Shown here: positions 56,914-64,000 of the stretch, one piece after another
How positions within the stretch are numbered: the stretch's first letter is position 1
How the letters are laid out: each line of letters begins with the position of its first letter
Assembly (NCBI RefSeq): GCF_001427985.1
Contig: NZ_LMSA01000001.1
Coordinates: 67,629-131,628 of the forward strand
Length of the DNA stretch: 64,000 nucleotides
Source: Knoellia sp. Soil729
Lineage (GTDB): Bacteria > Actinomycetota > Actinomycetes > Actinomycetales > Dermatophilaceae
Reading direction: 5' to 3'
Notes under the pieces: model-generated
What the model saw: the letters and a program-made list of their open reading frames with translations, nothing else
The model's database searches: none
Told to the model about the DNA's origin: nothing
Position numbers and translations under genes: made by a program

Positions 56914-57945
56914 TCAGTCGGTGAGGATGCGGCTGACGTAGGTCGCCACGGCGCGCACCGCAGCCATCGTCGTCGGGTAGTCCATCCGGGTCGGGCCGAC
57001 GACGCCGAGGCCGGCCACGAGGTCGGAACCCGACCCGTAGCCGGAGGTGACGAGCGAGGTCGACTGCAACCCGGCATACGGGTTCTCGGCACCGATCCGC
57101 ACGGCGACGGCGTCGCCCTGCTCGGTGACGCTGCCGAGGAGCTTGAGGAGGACGACGTGCTCCTCGAGCGCCTCGAGGACCGGCCCGATGGAGCTCGGGA
57201 AGTCCTCACCGGACCGCACGAGGTGTGAGGTGCCGGCCATGACGACCCGCTCCTCCCGCTGCTCCACGAGGACCTCGGTGAGCTCGGCGGCGATGGCGGC
57301 CAGCAGGCCCCGCGCGGCCGGGTCGACCTGGCCCGGCAGCTCACCGAGCCCGCCCGCCGCGTCGGCCAGGGTCTTGCCGACGGTCGCGCCGTTGACGTCG
57401 GAGCGCAGCGAGGCGAGCATCCGCTCGGACGCGGGCTCGGCCAGGTCCATGCCGGTCTCGAGGATGCGTTGCTCGACGCGACCCGTCGTCGTGATGAGCA
57501 CGACGAGGAGGCGCGAGCCGCCCAGCGGCACGAGCTCGATGTGGCGCACCGACGACCTGGTGAGCGAGGGGTACTGGACGACGGCGACCTGCCGGGTGAG
57601 TGAGGCGAGCAGGCGCACGGTCCGGTCGACGACGTCGTCGAGGTCGATCGCGCCGTCGAGCAGCGAGCTGATCGCGCGCCTCTCGGCGCCGCTGAGGGGC
57701 TTGACCCCGCTGAGGCGGTCGACGAACAGCCGGTAGCCCGCATCGGTGGGGATGCGGCCGGCACTCGTGTGCGGCGCCACGATGAGGCCCTCTTCCTCGA
57801 GGGCGGCCATGTCGTTGCGCACCGTCGCGGCGGAGACACCGAGCTGGTGACGCTCGAGCAGTGCCTTGGAGCCCACGGGCTCGGACGTCTCGACGTAGTC
57901 CTGCACGATGGCGCGCAGCACCGCGAGCCGACGATCGTCACTCAT
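56914..57945 (-). CDS. hrcA: Heat-inducible repressor HrcA
   Basis: Repressor that binds CIRCE elements, 343 aa. N-terminal winged helix ([26 protein letters not shown], then [20 protein letters not shown]) and a long GAF-like regulatory domain. ATG at 57945 is chosen over an in-frame one at 57993, which would sit inside the CIRCE operator. A GAGGTG ribosome site precedes it. Autoregulated through the CIRCE 22 bp upstream. Confidence 0.95.
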   Translation of the reverse strand: MSDDRRLAVLRAIVQDYVETSEPVGSKALLERHQLGVSAATVRNDMAALEEEGLIVAPHTSAGRIPTDAGYRLFVDRLSGVKPLSGAERRAISSLLDGAIDLDDVVDRTVRLLASLTRQVAVVQYPSLTRSSVRHIELVPLGGSRLLVVLITTTGRVEQRILETGMDLAEPASERMLASLRSDVNGATVGKTLADAAGGLGELPGQVDPAARGLLAAIAAELTEVLVEQREERVVMAGTSHLVRSGEDFPSSIGPVLEALEEHVVLLKLLGSVTEQGDAVAVRIGAENPYAGLQSTSLVTSGYGSGSDLVAGLGVVGPTRMDYPTTMAAVRAVATYVSRILTD

Positions 57946-57966
57946 TTCCGACACCTCCCGTCCTTG

Positions 57967-57993
57967 CTGGCACTCATGCTTGGTGAGTGCCAA
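57967..57993. promoter_or_regulatory. CIRCE operator
   Basis: Inverted repeat (c/t)tggcactc - 9 bp - gagtgccaa, matching TTAGCACTC-N9-GAGTGCTAA with the usual A-to-G drift in high-GC genomes. It lies between divergent hrcA and the DUF3097 gene and should repress hrcA-dnaJ at normal temperature. Confidence 0.92.
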
Positions 57994-58015
57994 TTCTACG
58001 TCTACCCTCGCGCAG

Positions 58016-58888
58016 GTGACTGATCGCTACGGCCAGGACGTCCTCTCCGGCGACTGGAAGGTGCCCCGCAACGGCCGCTCCGCCCCGCTGGCCGCCGAGC
58101 TGGGCGTGGTCGTCGAGGACGTCGAGACCGGCTGGGTCGGTGCGGTCGTGCGCGTCGAGAAGGCCGGCGGCATCCACGTCGTGCACCTTGAGGACCGCCG
58201 CGGCAGGACCAAGGCCTTCCCGCTGGGGCCCGGCTTCCACGTCGACGGTCGCCCCGTCACCCTCACGAAGCCGGCCGTGGCGGCCGATGCCCGCCTCGCG
58301 GCCGCCCGCCAGGGTGCCACGCGCACGGCGAGCGGTTCGCGCGCCGTCGCTGATGCTCGCGCCAAGGTCGCGAGCGCCTCGCGGATCTTCGTCGAGGGCA
58401 CGCACGACGCCGAGCTCGTCGAGAAGGTGTGGGGGCACGACCTGCGCGTCGAGGGTGTCGTCGTCGAGCCCCTCGGCGGCGTGGACGACCTCGAGGCGGC
58501 CATCCGAGACTTCGCTCCCGGACCCGGCCGGCGGATGGGCGTCCTCGTCGACCACCTCGTGCCGGGTACCAAGGAGACCCGAGTGGTCGAGGCGGCCTCG
58601 AGGCTCAAGCCCTTTGCGCCGCACGTCCTCATCGTCGGCCACCCCTACGTCGACGTCTGGCAGTCGGTGCGTCCGGAGCGGCTCGGCATGAAGGAGTGGC
58701 CGGTGATCCCGCGCAACATCGAGTGGAAGCACGGCATCTGCGCCCACCTCGGCTGGCCGCACGACGACCAGGCCGACATCGCCCGCGCCTGGAAGCAGAT
58801 CCTGGGCACCGTGCGCTCCTACGCCGACCTCGAGCCGTCGCTGCTCGGCCGCGTCGAGGAGCTCATCGACTTCGTCACGGCCCCCTGA
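58016..58888 (+). CDS. DUF3097 family protein
   Basis: Cytoplasmic protein of 290 aa conserved in actinobacteria. After an N-terminal small barrel ([20 protein letters not shown]), the central part reads [18 protein letters not shown] and [19 protein letters not shown], a TOPRIM-like pattern of acidic residues. The C-terminus has [17 protein letters not shown]. Function unknown; a nucleic-acid role is suggested only by the fold pattern. GTG at 58016. The CIRCE lies 23 bp upstream, so it might also respond to heat, although CIRCE orientation cannot decide this. Confidence 0.82.
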   Translation: MTDRYGQDVLSGDWKVPRNGRSAPLAAELGVVVEDVETGWVGAVVRVEKAGGIHVVHLEDRRGRTKAFPLGPGFHVDGRPVTLTKPAVAADARLAAARQGATRTASGSRAVADARAKVASASRIFVEGTHDAELVEKVWGHDLRVEGVVVEPLGGVDDLEAAIRDFAPGPGRRMGVLVDHLVPGTKETRVVEAASRLKPFAPHVLIVGHPYVDVWQSVRPERLGMKEWPVIPRNIEWKHGICAHLGWPHDDQADIARAWKQILGTVRSYADLEPSLLGRVEELIDFVTAP

Positions 58889-59000
58889 GCCGGGGAGGGT
58901 CACCCCTGACCGCACCCTGATCTCACCCCGAAGTGGGGATGAATCGTGCTCTCGATGGGTTTGACTGGGTGAAAGCACCCCGTCCCCTGAAGGAGGACAC

Positions 59001-59480
59001 ATGACCACCACCCCGCAACCCGAGCGCCCGCAGGGACCCGAGCAGCACACGTCGCCGCAGCAGCCCTACCAGCCGCCGACGGCCGGGCAGCCCTACCCGG
59101 GCCAGCCCGTGGCCTACCGCCAGCAGCAGGTCCTCGACCCGGCCCAGCAGCGCCAGTGGGGCATGCTCAGCCACCTCATCCCGCTCATCGCGATGGTGCT
59201 CAGCGCCGGAGTGCTCGGCTTCGTCGGCTCGCTCATCATCTACGTGATGTACAAGGACCGCGGTGACTTCGTGCGCCAGCACGCGGCCAACTCGCTCAAC
59301 ATCCAGATCATCACCGGGATCATCCTGCTCATCTCGATCCCGCTGATGTTCGTGCTCGTCGGCTTCGCGACCTATGGCATCGCCCTCGTCGTGGCCTTCA
59401 TCCTCCACATTCTCGGAGCGATGCGCGCCAACGAAGGCAAGCAGTGGACGCCGCCGATGACCCCGCGGTTCGTCAAGTAA
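59001..59480 (+). CDS. DUF4870 membrane protein
   Basis: Protein of 159 aa with a Pro/Gln-rich N-terminal tail of about 50 residues (repeated QPY/GQP) followed by three hydrophobic segments. The DUF4870 marks are WGMLSHLIPLIAMVLSAGVLGF, DRGDFVRQHAANSLNIQI and a final span before a short basic tail. Function unknown. ATG at 59001 follows GAAGGAGGACAC. Confidence 0.85.
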   Translation: MTTTPQPERPQGPEQHTSPQQPYQPPTAGQPYPGQPVAYRQQQVLDPAQQRQWGMLSHLIPLIAMVLSAGVLGFVGSLIIYVMYKDRGDFVRQHAANSLNIQIITGIILLISIPLMFVLVGFATYGIALVVAFILHILGAMRANEGKQWTPPMTPRFVK

Positions 59481-59516
59481 CCGGAAGACCTGGCGGTACA
59501 GCGCAAGCTGAGCACG

Positions 59517-59566
59517 GTCGCGAGGGGTGCGTTCGGACGAAGTCCCGACTAAGCGCCCCTCGTGAC
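59517..59566. repeat. Inverted repeat between DUF4870 gene and SDR gene
   Basis: Arms gtcgcgaggggtgcg and cgcccctcgtgac pair with small mismatches. The loop ttcggacgaagtcccgacta matches the loop of the 55.6 kb element at most positions. On the minus strand it carries GGGACTTCGTCC. Located at a convergent junction. Confidence 0.8.
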
Positions 59567-59592
59567 GTGCCAGCGTCGCTTCCGCAGCGCTT

Positions 59593-60360
59593 TCAGACGC
59601 CGCCCTTGAGGAGCAGCCCACCGTCGACGACGACGAGCTGGCCGGTCATCCAGGCGGCATCGTCGGACAACAGGAACGCCACGACCCCAGCGATGTCCTC
59701 GGGCACCCCGAGGCGCTTGAGCGGGTACGCAGCGGCAACCTCCTCCTCGCGGCCTTCGTACAACGCCGTCGCGAACCGGGTCTTCACGACCGCCGGCGCG
59801 ACGGCGTTGACGCGCACGCTGGGGCCGAGCTCGACGGCGAGCTCCTCGGTGAGGTGGATGAGCATCGCCTTGCTTGCTCCGTAGAAGCCGATACCGGGCG
59901 CGGGGCGCACCCCGGCAACGGACGAGACGTTGACGATGGCGCCTCCGCGCTCCTCGAGCCCGGAGGACACGGCCTTCTGGATCCAGGACAGCGCCGCGAT
60001 GCAGTTGACCTCGACGATCTTGCGGGCGGCATCGAGGTCGAGGTCGACAAGGCGTCCGTATGCCGGGTTGATGCCGGTGTTGTTGACGAGCAGGTCGACC
60101 GGGCCGAAGGTCTCCCCCACGCGTGCCAGCACGTCGTCCTGGTGTGCCGGGTCGTCGGCTCGGCCGGCCACTGCCATGGCGACCTCGGGACCACCGAGCG
60201 CGGCGACGGCCTCGTCCAGCGCCTCCTGCTTGCGGGCCGTGACGCACACCCGGGCACCCTCGGCGACGAGCCGATGGGCGATGCCCAGACCGATACCTCG
60301 GCTGGCTCCGGTGACGATGGCGGTGCGGCCCTCGAGCCGGCCGGCACTTGGGGAAGTCAT
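59593..60360 (-). CDS. SDR-family oxidoreductase
   Basis: Short-chain dehydrogenase of 255 aa. NAD(P) loop TGASRGIGLGIAHRL (TGxxxGIG), NNTGINPAYG, catalytic Ser in VNVSSVAG and YxxxK in YGASKAMLIHL. C-terminal lid and GQLVVVDGGLLLKGG match the FabG-like group. The substrate is unknown. ATG at 60360. It lies between two inverted repeats and is probably monocistronic. Confidence 0.9.
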   Translation of the reverse strand: MTSPSAGRLEGRTAIVTGASRGIGLGIAHRLVAEGARVCVTARKQEALDEAVAALGGPEVAMAVAGRADDPAHQDDVLARVGETFGPVDLLVNNTGINPAYGRLVDLDLDAARKIVEVNCIAALSWIQKAVSSGLEERGGAIVNVSSVAGVRPAPGIGFYGASKAMLIHLTEELAVELGPSVRVNAVAPAVVKTRFATALYEGREEEVAAAYPLKRLGVPEDIAGVVAFLLSDDAAWMTGQLVVVDGGLLLKGGV

Positions 60361-60379
60361 GTCGTCACTCTAGGACTCG

Positions 60380-60427
60380 CCTTGTGTGCCTCACGCAGGC
60401 GTATACGTCTGCGTGAGGCACACAAGG
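60380..60427. terminator. Hairpin between hemW and SDR genes
   Basis: Perfect 19-bp arms (ccttgtgtgcctcacgcag and complement) around a 10-nt self-complementary loop gcgtatacgt. With one mismatch the pairing extends to 60376-60431. It lies 8 bp after the hemW stop and probably terminates hemW. Confidence 0.9.
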
Positions 60428-60434
60428 TGAGGTT

Positions 60435-61652
60435 TCAGCCCAGGAGTCGGCGCACGACCGTGTCGGTGAGCAGGCGCCCGCGCAGGGTCAGCCGGACCTG
60501 CCGGTCGCGCACCGCTGCCACGCCGTCAACCAGCCCGTCGGCCACCAGACCGGCGACTGCACGCCGTCCCACCTCGTCGAGCTCCTCGACCGCCAAACCG
60601 TCGCGCACACGCACCTGCAGGAGCACCTGCTCGTCGCGCTTCTGCTCCTCAGTCAACGTCTCGCGCCCGGCAGCCGGCGATGCACCGGCAGCCAGCCGGC
60701 CGGCATACGCCCTGGGGTGCTTGACGTTCCACCAGCGCACGCCGCCCACGTGACTGTGCGCGCCGGGACCGACGCCCCACCAGTTCCCTCCGGTCCAGTA
60801 CCCGTCGTTGTGGCGGCAGCGACCAGCCGGCGTGCGCGTCCAGTTGCTCACCTCGTACCAGTCGAACCCCGCGGCGGACAGCATCTCGTCGGCGATCTCG
60901 TACTTCGTCGCCTCGTCGTCGTCATCCGGCCTCGCCACCTCACCGCGACGCACCTGCGCGGCGAGCTTGGTGCCCTCCTCCACGACGAGCGCGTAGGCCG
61001 AGACGTGCTCAGACCCGAGCGAAATCGCCTGGTCGAGGCTCCGCCGCCAGTCCTCGACGGACTCCCCGGGGGTGCCATAGATGAGGTCGACACTCGTCAC
61101 CAGCCCAGCGTGCTGGGCAGCACGCACGGCACGCCCGACACCGGCGGGGTCGTGCGTCCGGTCCAGCGTCTTGAGCACGTGCGGGACGGCGGACTGCATG
61201 CCCAGCGAGATCCGGGTGAACCCGCCGTCCGCGAGCTCGCGCAACGACTCGGGCGTGACGGAGTCCGGGTTCGCCTCCGTAGTCACCTCCACGTCGTCCG
61301 CCAGGCCAAACCGATCGCGTATGCCGTCCACGGCCTTCACGAGATCGGCTGCGGCGAGCATCGTGGGCGTCCCACCGCCGACGAAGATCGTGTCGACGCG
61401 GGGCACGCGGTCCCCGAGGACGGACCGCGCGAGGTCGAGCTCGGCCAACGTCGTGTCCACGAACGTCGCCGTGCTGGCGCCGGGGCCGAGCTCGGTCAGC
61501 GTGTAGGTGTTGAAGTCGCAGTAGCCGCAGCGCACCCGGCAGAACGGCACGTGCAGGTAGATCCCGAAAGGCCTCTCCCCGAGTCCGGCCAGGGCGGACA
61601 CCGGCAGCTCCCCGGAGTCCGGTGCGGGGTCTCCGTCGGGCAGTCGGGGCAT
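60435..61652 (-). CDS. hemW: Heme chaperone HemW (radical SAM)
   Basis: Radical-SAM protein of 405 aa related to oxygen-independent coproporphyrinogen oxidase. The 4Fe-4S motif CRVRCGYC (CxxxCxxC) is in FGIYLHVPFCRVRCGYCDFN near residue 40; VGGGTPTML follows. The C-terminal HemN domain includes NVKHPRAYAGRL. The CxxxCxxC cluster without an added Cys agrees with HemW rather than HemN. ATG at 61652. Upstream lepA, its usual neighbour, is not in the window. Confidence 0.92.
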   Translation of the reverse strand: MPRLPDGDPAPDSGELPVSALAGLGERPFGIYLHVPFCRVRCGYCDFNTYTLTELGPGASTATFVDTTLAELDLARSVLGDRVPRVDTIFVGGGTPTMLAAADLVKAVDGIRDRFGLADDVEVTTEANPDSVTPESLRELADGGFTRISLGMQSAVPHVLKTLDRTHDPAGVGRAVRAAQHAGLVTSVDLIYGTPGESVEDWRRSLDQAISLGSEHVSAYALVVEEGTKLAAQVRRGEVARPDDDDEATKYEIADEMLSAAGFDWYEVSNWTRTPAGRCRHNDGYWTGGNWWGVGPGAHSHVGGVRWWNVKHPRAYAGRLAAGASPAAGRETLTEEQKRDEQVLLQVRVRDGLAVEELDEVGRRAVAGLVADGLVDGVAAVRDRQVRLTLRGRLLTDTVVRRLLG

Positions 61653-61978
61653 GGGCAGATCCTCCCACCTCAGGTCGACGCGACCGTGCCCACCCACCTC
61701 CCGCCGACCACACCCGAGGCTTCTCGCTGACAGGACGAGACGGCGTGTCCCTCGTGACACGCCGCGGCCCTCGACAAAGTCCGCCCGATCGTCGTCGAAG
61801 TGGTTGCCAAGCCGCACCCCACCCACTAGACATACCCCTACGCACTCACCTCGGTGAGAGCGTCAGATCAGGAACTTCGGTTCGTGACCTGCGAGGGCCT
61901 CGGAAACTCATACTTTCCGAGGCCCTCACCTCTTGGCGCCCCACCCCGACGTGCGGGGGTCCCGCTAGGTTGGCGTGC
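61653..61978. other. Divergent intergenic region upstream of hemW
   Basis: 326 bp. It holds a stem cggcgtgt/acacgccg near 61743-61767 and a 14-bp perfect inverted repeat at 61893-61927, plus the motif aacttcggttcg near 61873. A TAGGTT -10 element lies at 61966-61971, just upstream of the GTG of the next gene. No convincing coding region is seen. Confidence 0.55.
61893..61927. repeat. Inverted repeat upstream of the cyclodeaminase-like gene
   Basis: Perfect 14-bp arms gagggcctcggaaa (61893-61906) and complement (61914-61927), with a 7-nt loop ctcatac. A terminator for upstream read-through or an operator are both possible. Confidence 0.75.
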
Positions 61979-62917
61979 GTGCGCATCCTCACCGACGCCG
62001 ACGTGCGAGCCAGCCTCCCTCCCCTCGTCGAGGTGGTCGACCTCGTCGCGGACGCGCTCTCCGCCCTCGCCGAAGGCCGGGCAGACGTCCCGCCCAAGCC
62101 GACCGTGCGCACCTCCCCGGGCATGTTCGCCAACGCGATGCCGGCGGCCTACCCTGAGCGAAACCTGTTGGGCTGCAAGTGGATCAGTCTTGTTCCCGAC
62201 AACCCCGTGCGAGAGCTACCCACCGCGAGCGGTGTCATGGTCGTCAACGACGGCACGACCGGGGTGCCGCGCGCACTCCTGCCGGCGGCTGAGCTGACCG
62301 CTGTGCGGACGGCCGCCGTGACGGGCGCGTGCGTGCGGGCGCTTGCCCCAGCCGACGCCTCGATCTCCTATCTGGGAGCCGGGGTGCAGGCAGCCTCCCA
62401 CATCCGCATCCTCGAGGCCCTGGGCCACGCGGAGGTGCACGTGTGGGCCCGCCGGCGAGAGGCGATCGACGCCTTGGTGAGCGAGTCGGCCACGGTGGCA
62501 CCCGGCATACGCATCGTTGCGTGCCCGTCGCGGGAGGCCGCGGTGCGTGACAGGGACGTCGTCATCACGGGCCTGTCGATCGGGCTCACCGACATGGCGA
62601 TCCCGGCGACGTGGCCGCGCGACGACGCGCTGCTCCTGCCGATCGACTACGCCAGCTCGGTCGGGGCCGACCTCGCCGACAGTGCTGTCCTCGCGGCCGA
62701 CGACCCGCAGCAGTTCGCCGCGGTGCGGGCGGTCCGGGGCAAGCTCGACGGCTACCCGGCGCCGACGACCTGGACCGGTCACCTGCTCCACGCGCCGCGC
62801 CCCGACGGCCGGCTGGTGATCCAGAACCTCGGCTCCGGGATCACCGACCTTGTCGTCGCCAGTGCCGTCGCGGACCGTGCCGAGGCGTCTGGAACGGGCC
62901 TGCTCGTCGACGTCTGA
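61979..62917 (+). CDS. Ornithine cyclodeaminase / mu-crystallin family protein
   Basis: NAD(P)-binding dehydrogenase-like protein of 312 aa. The N-terminus MRILTDADV (GTG start) and GLTDMAIPATW match the family. The Rossmann loop is YLGAGVQAASHI near residue 128 (GxGxxA). Substrate could be ornithine, a ketimine or a similar amino acid; not decidable here. GTG at 61979 lies 7 bp after a TAGGTT -10 element, so the message is probably leaderless. Followed by a tyrosine phosphatase after 18 bp. Confidence 0.85.
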   Translation: MRILTDADVRASLPPLVEVVDLVADALSALAEGRADVPPKPTVRTSPGMFANAMPAAYPERNLLGCKWISLVPDNPVRELPTASGVMVVNDGTTGVPRALLPAAELTAVRTAAVTGACVRALAPADASISYLGAGVQAASHIRILEALGHAEVHVWARRREAIDALVSESATVAPGIRIVACPSREAAVRDRDVVITGLSIGLTDMAIPATWPRDDALLLPIDYASSVGADLADSAVLAADDPQQFAAVRAVRGKLDGYPAPTTWTGHLLHAPRPDGRLVIQNLGSGITDLVVASAVADRAEASGTGLLVDV

Positions 62918-62935
62918 GCGACCTACGATGACGGG

Positions 62936-63745
62936 GTGAGCGACGTGAGCAAGCAGCCGCCGACCGACGGGCCCCCGCCCCAACGCTGGATCGAGCTGGA
63001 GGGCGTGGTCAACATGCGCGACTCCGGCGGTCTGCCCACCCATGACGGCGGGATGATCCAGCCCCACCGGTTGCTGCGCTCGGACAACCTGCAGGACCTC
63101 TCGGAGACTGACATCCGGCAGTTCGTGGAGGTGCTCGGCGTGAGCGACATCGTCGACCTGCGCAGCGACACCGAGGTGCGCACCGAGGGACCGGGCCCGC
63201 TGTGGCAGGTCGAGTCCCTGACCCACCACCACCACTCGCTGGTCAGCGATGACCGTGAGTTCAACCCCCGCGAGGCCTTGGCCCTGCAGGAGTCCTCCGA
63301 CCGGCCCACGCGCGACGCCGAGTTCTGGACCACGCACTACCTCGGTTACCTGGCGGCCCGCCCCGACTCCATCTCTGCCGCCCTGGAGGTCGTGTCGCGC
63401 AGCAGTGGAGGGACGGTCATCCACTGCGCCGCCGGGAAGGACCGCACCGGCACCGTGGTCGCCCTCGCCCTCGACGCCGCCGGGGTTCCGCACGAGGCCA
63501 TCGTCGAGGACTACGCCCTGAGCGCCGAGCGAATCGAGCGCATCATCGCCCGCCTCCTGCCTCGCGATCTCTACGGCGTGGCGCTGCGCCGTCAGAGCGT
63601 GGACGAGCAGCGACCCCGCCCCGAGACCATGCAGACCATCCTGGCCACCGTGCAGAGCGAGTTCGGCGGGGCGACCGGGTGGCTGCGTGAACAGGGCTGG
63701 AGCAGCGAGGACGTCACCCGGCTGCGCGAGCGGCTCACGTCATGA
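62936..63745 (+). CDS. Tyrosine-protein phosphatase
   Basis: Protein of 269 aa in the Y_phosphatase3 (PtpB/Siw14-like) group. Signature P-loop HCAAGKDRTGTVVAL (HCxxGxxR) near residue 163. The N-terminal GVVNMRDSGGLPT and VDLRSDTEV are typical. Cytoplasmic, as no signal is seen. GTG at 62936, with a TACGAT -10-like element 6 bp upstream, possibly leaderless. It overlaps the NUDIX gene start by 4 bp. Confidence 0.9.
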   Translation: MSDVSKQPPTDGPPPQRWIELEGVVNMRDSGGLPTHDGGMIQPHRLLRSDNLQDLSETDIRQFVEVLGVSDIVDLRSDTEVRTEGPGPLWQVESLTHHHHSLVSDDREFNPREALALQESSDRPTRDAEFWTTHYLGYLAARPDSISAALEVVSRSSGGTVIHCAAGKDRTGTVVALALDAAGVPHEAIVEDYALSAERIERIIARLLPRDLYGVALRRQSVDEQRPRPETMQTILATVQSEFGGATGWLREQGWSSEDVTRLRERLTS

Positions 63746-64000
63746 CGCCTCCGCGCGCTGCACTCCCTGCTCCACGCGGGGACTCGCGCCCGCGCATCCG
63801 TCGGCGCGCCATGAGGGTGCTGCTCGTCGACGGCGCCGACCGGTTGCTCCTCTTCAAGGACAGCGACCCGGGGATCCTGCCCCTGCCGACGTTCTGGATC
63901 ACCCCCGGCGGCGGGGTCGACCCGGGCGAGAGCGACCTCCAGGCCGCCGTGCGCGAGATCGCCGAGGAGACCGGCCTCGTCGTGGCTGAGGGTGACCTCC
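63742..64000 (+). CDS. NUDIX hydrolase, N-terminal part
   Basis: The first 86 codons are in the window. An Arg/Pro-rich lead of about 20 residues precedes AMRVLLVDGADRLLLFKDSD, then the NUDIX box GGGVDPGESDLQAAVREIAEETGL (GX5EX7REUXEEXGU). ATG at 63742 overlaps the phosphatase stop (ATGA). An internal ATG at 63811 is an alternative start that would drop the basic lead. The rest of the gene lies beyond the window. Confidence 0.85.
   Translation, partial: MTPPRAALPAPRGDSRPRIRRRAMRVLLVDGADRLLLFKDSDPGILPLPTFWITPGGGVDPGESDLQAAVREIAEETGLVVAEGDL

Overview
The window is 64 kb of GC-rich chromosomal DNA from an actinobacterium. Gene content and order suggest the Intrasporangiaceae (Janibacter, Knoellia or Tetrasphaera-like). 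The evidence is near-exclusive G/C third codon positions, many GTG starts, frequent ATGA/GTGA stop-start overlaps, a gluABCD operon, a CIRCE-controlled hrcA-dnaJ pair, DUF3145/DUF3097 genes, and the block hemW-hrcA-dnaJ-rsmE-HIT-phoH-ybeY-CNNM-era-recO-uppS-zur-glyS-dusB-dgt-dnaG. The genus is inferred. I see no transposase, integrase, phage gene, rRNA or CRISPR array.

Layout. 0-4.3 kb: fatty-acid synthesis operon (biotinyl-like C-terminus, fabH, acpP, fabF, accD-type carboxyltransferase), then DUF3145 on the other strand. 5.3-10.7 kb: a secreted propeller-like protein, a structured non-coding stretch, tRNA(CAU), the glutamate ABC transporter gluABCD and tRNA-Asn. 10.9-25.1 kb, mostly minus strand: dnaG, dgt, an exported DMFase-like protein, a YdeI-like protein, dusB, a sigma-like/propeller fusion, a flavin reductase with its LLM monooxygenase, and glyS. 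25.2-28.7 kb: a Zur-controlled zinc uptake operon znuACB-zur. 29-34 kb: uppS, recO, two decayed genes, an alkB homologue behind a LexA-like box, and leuA behind a leader peptide with four consecutive Leu codons.

34.1-48.5 kb is a metabolic insert in the otherwise conserved era...leuA/recO block. It holds a regulator-MFS-ddaH operon, a GNAT gene, a homogentisate operon (MHS transporter, FAD hydroxylase with a fused small C-terminal domain, hmgA, an unknown gene, fahA) with a LysR regulator, asd and a BCCT osmolyte transporter. 48.9-61.7 kb is the conserved era-to-hemW block, interrupted by a SigE-type sigma factor with a GerMN/Gmad2 partner. 62-64 kb carries an ornithine cyclodeaminase-like protein, a tyrosine phosphatase and a truncated NUDIX gene.

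The most unusual feature is not a protein. At least nine intergenic gaps carry long inverted or direct repeats. Several share a core close to ATTGCGnnTTcG, and two form arrays with an exact 33-bp step. In at least three places the stop codon of a neighbouring gene lies inside the element. They behave like a REP/REPIN-type family that also supplies bidirectional terminators. A second genome-scale signal is the octamer CGGCATAC/GTATGCCG, which recurs far more often than base composition predicts and forces rare codons (GCA, TAT) inside genes.
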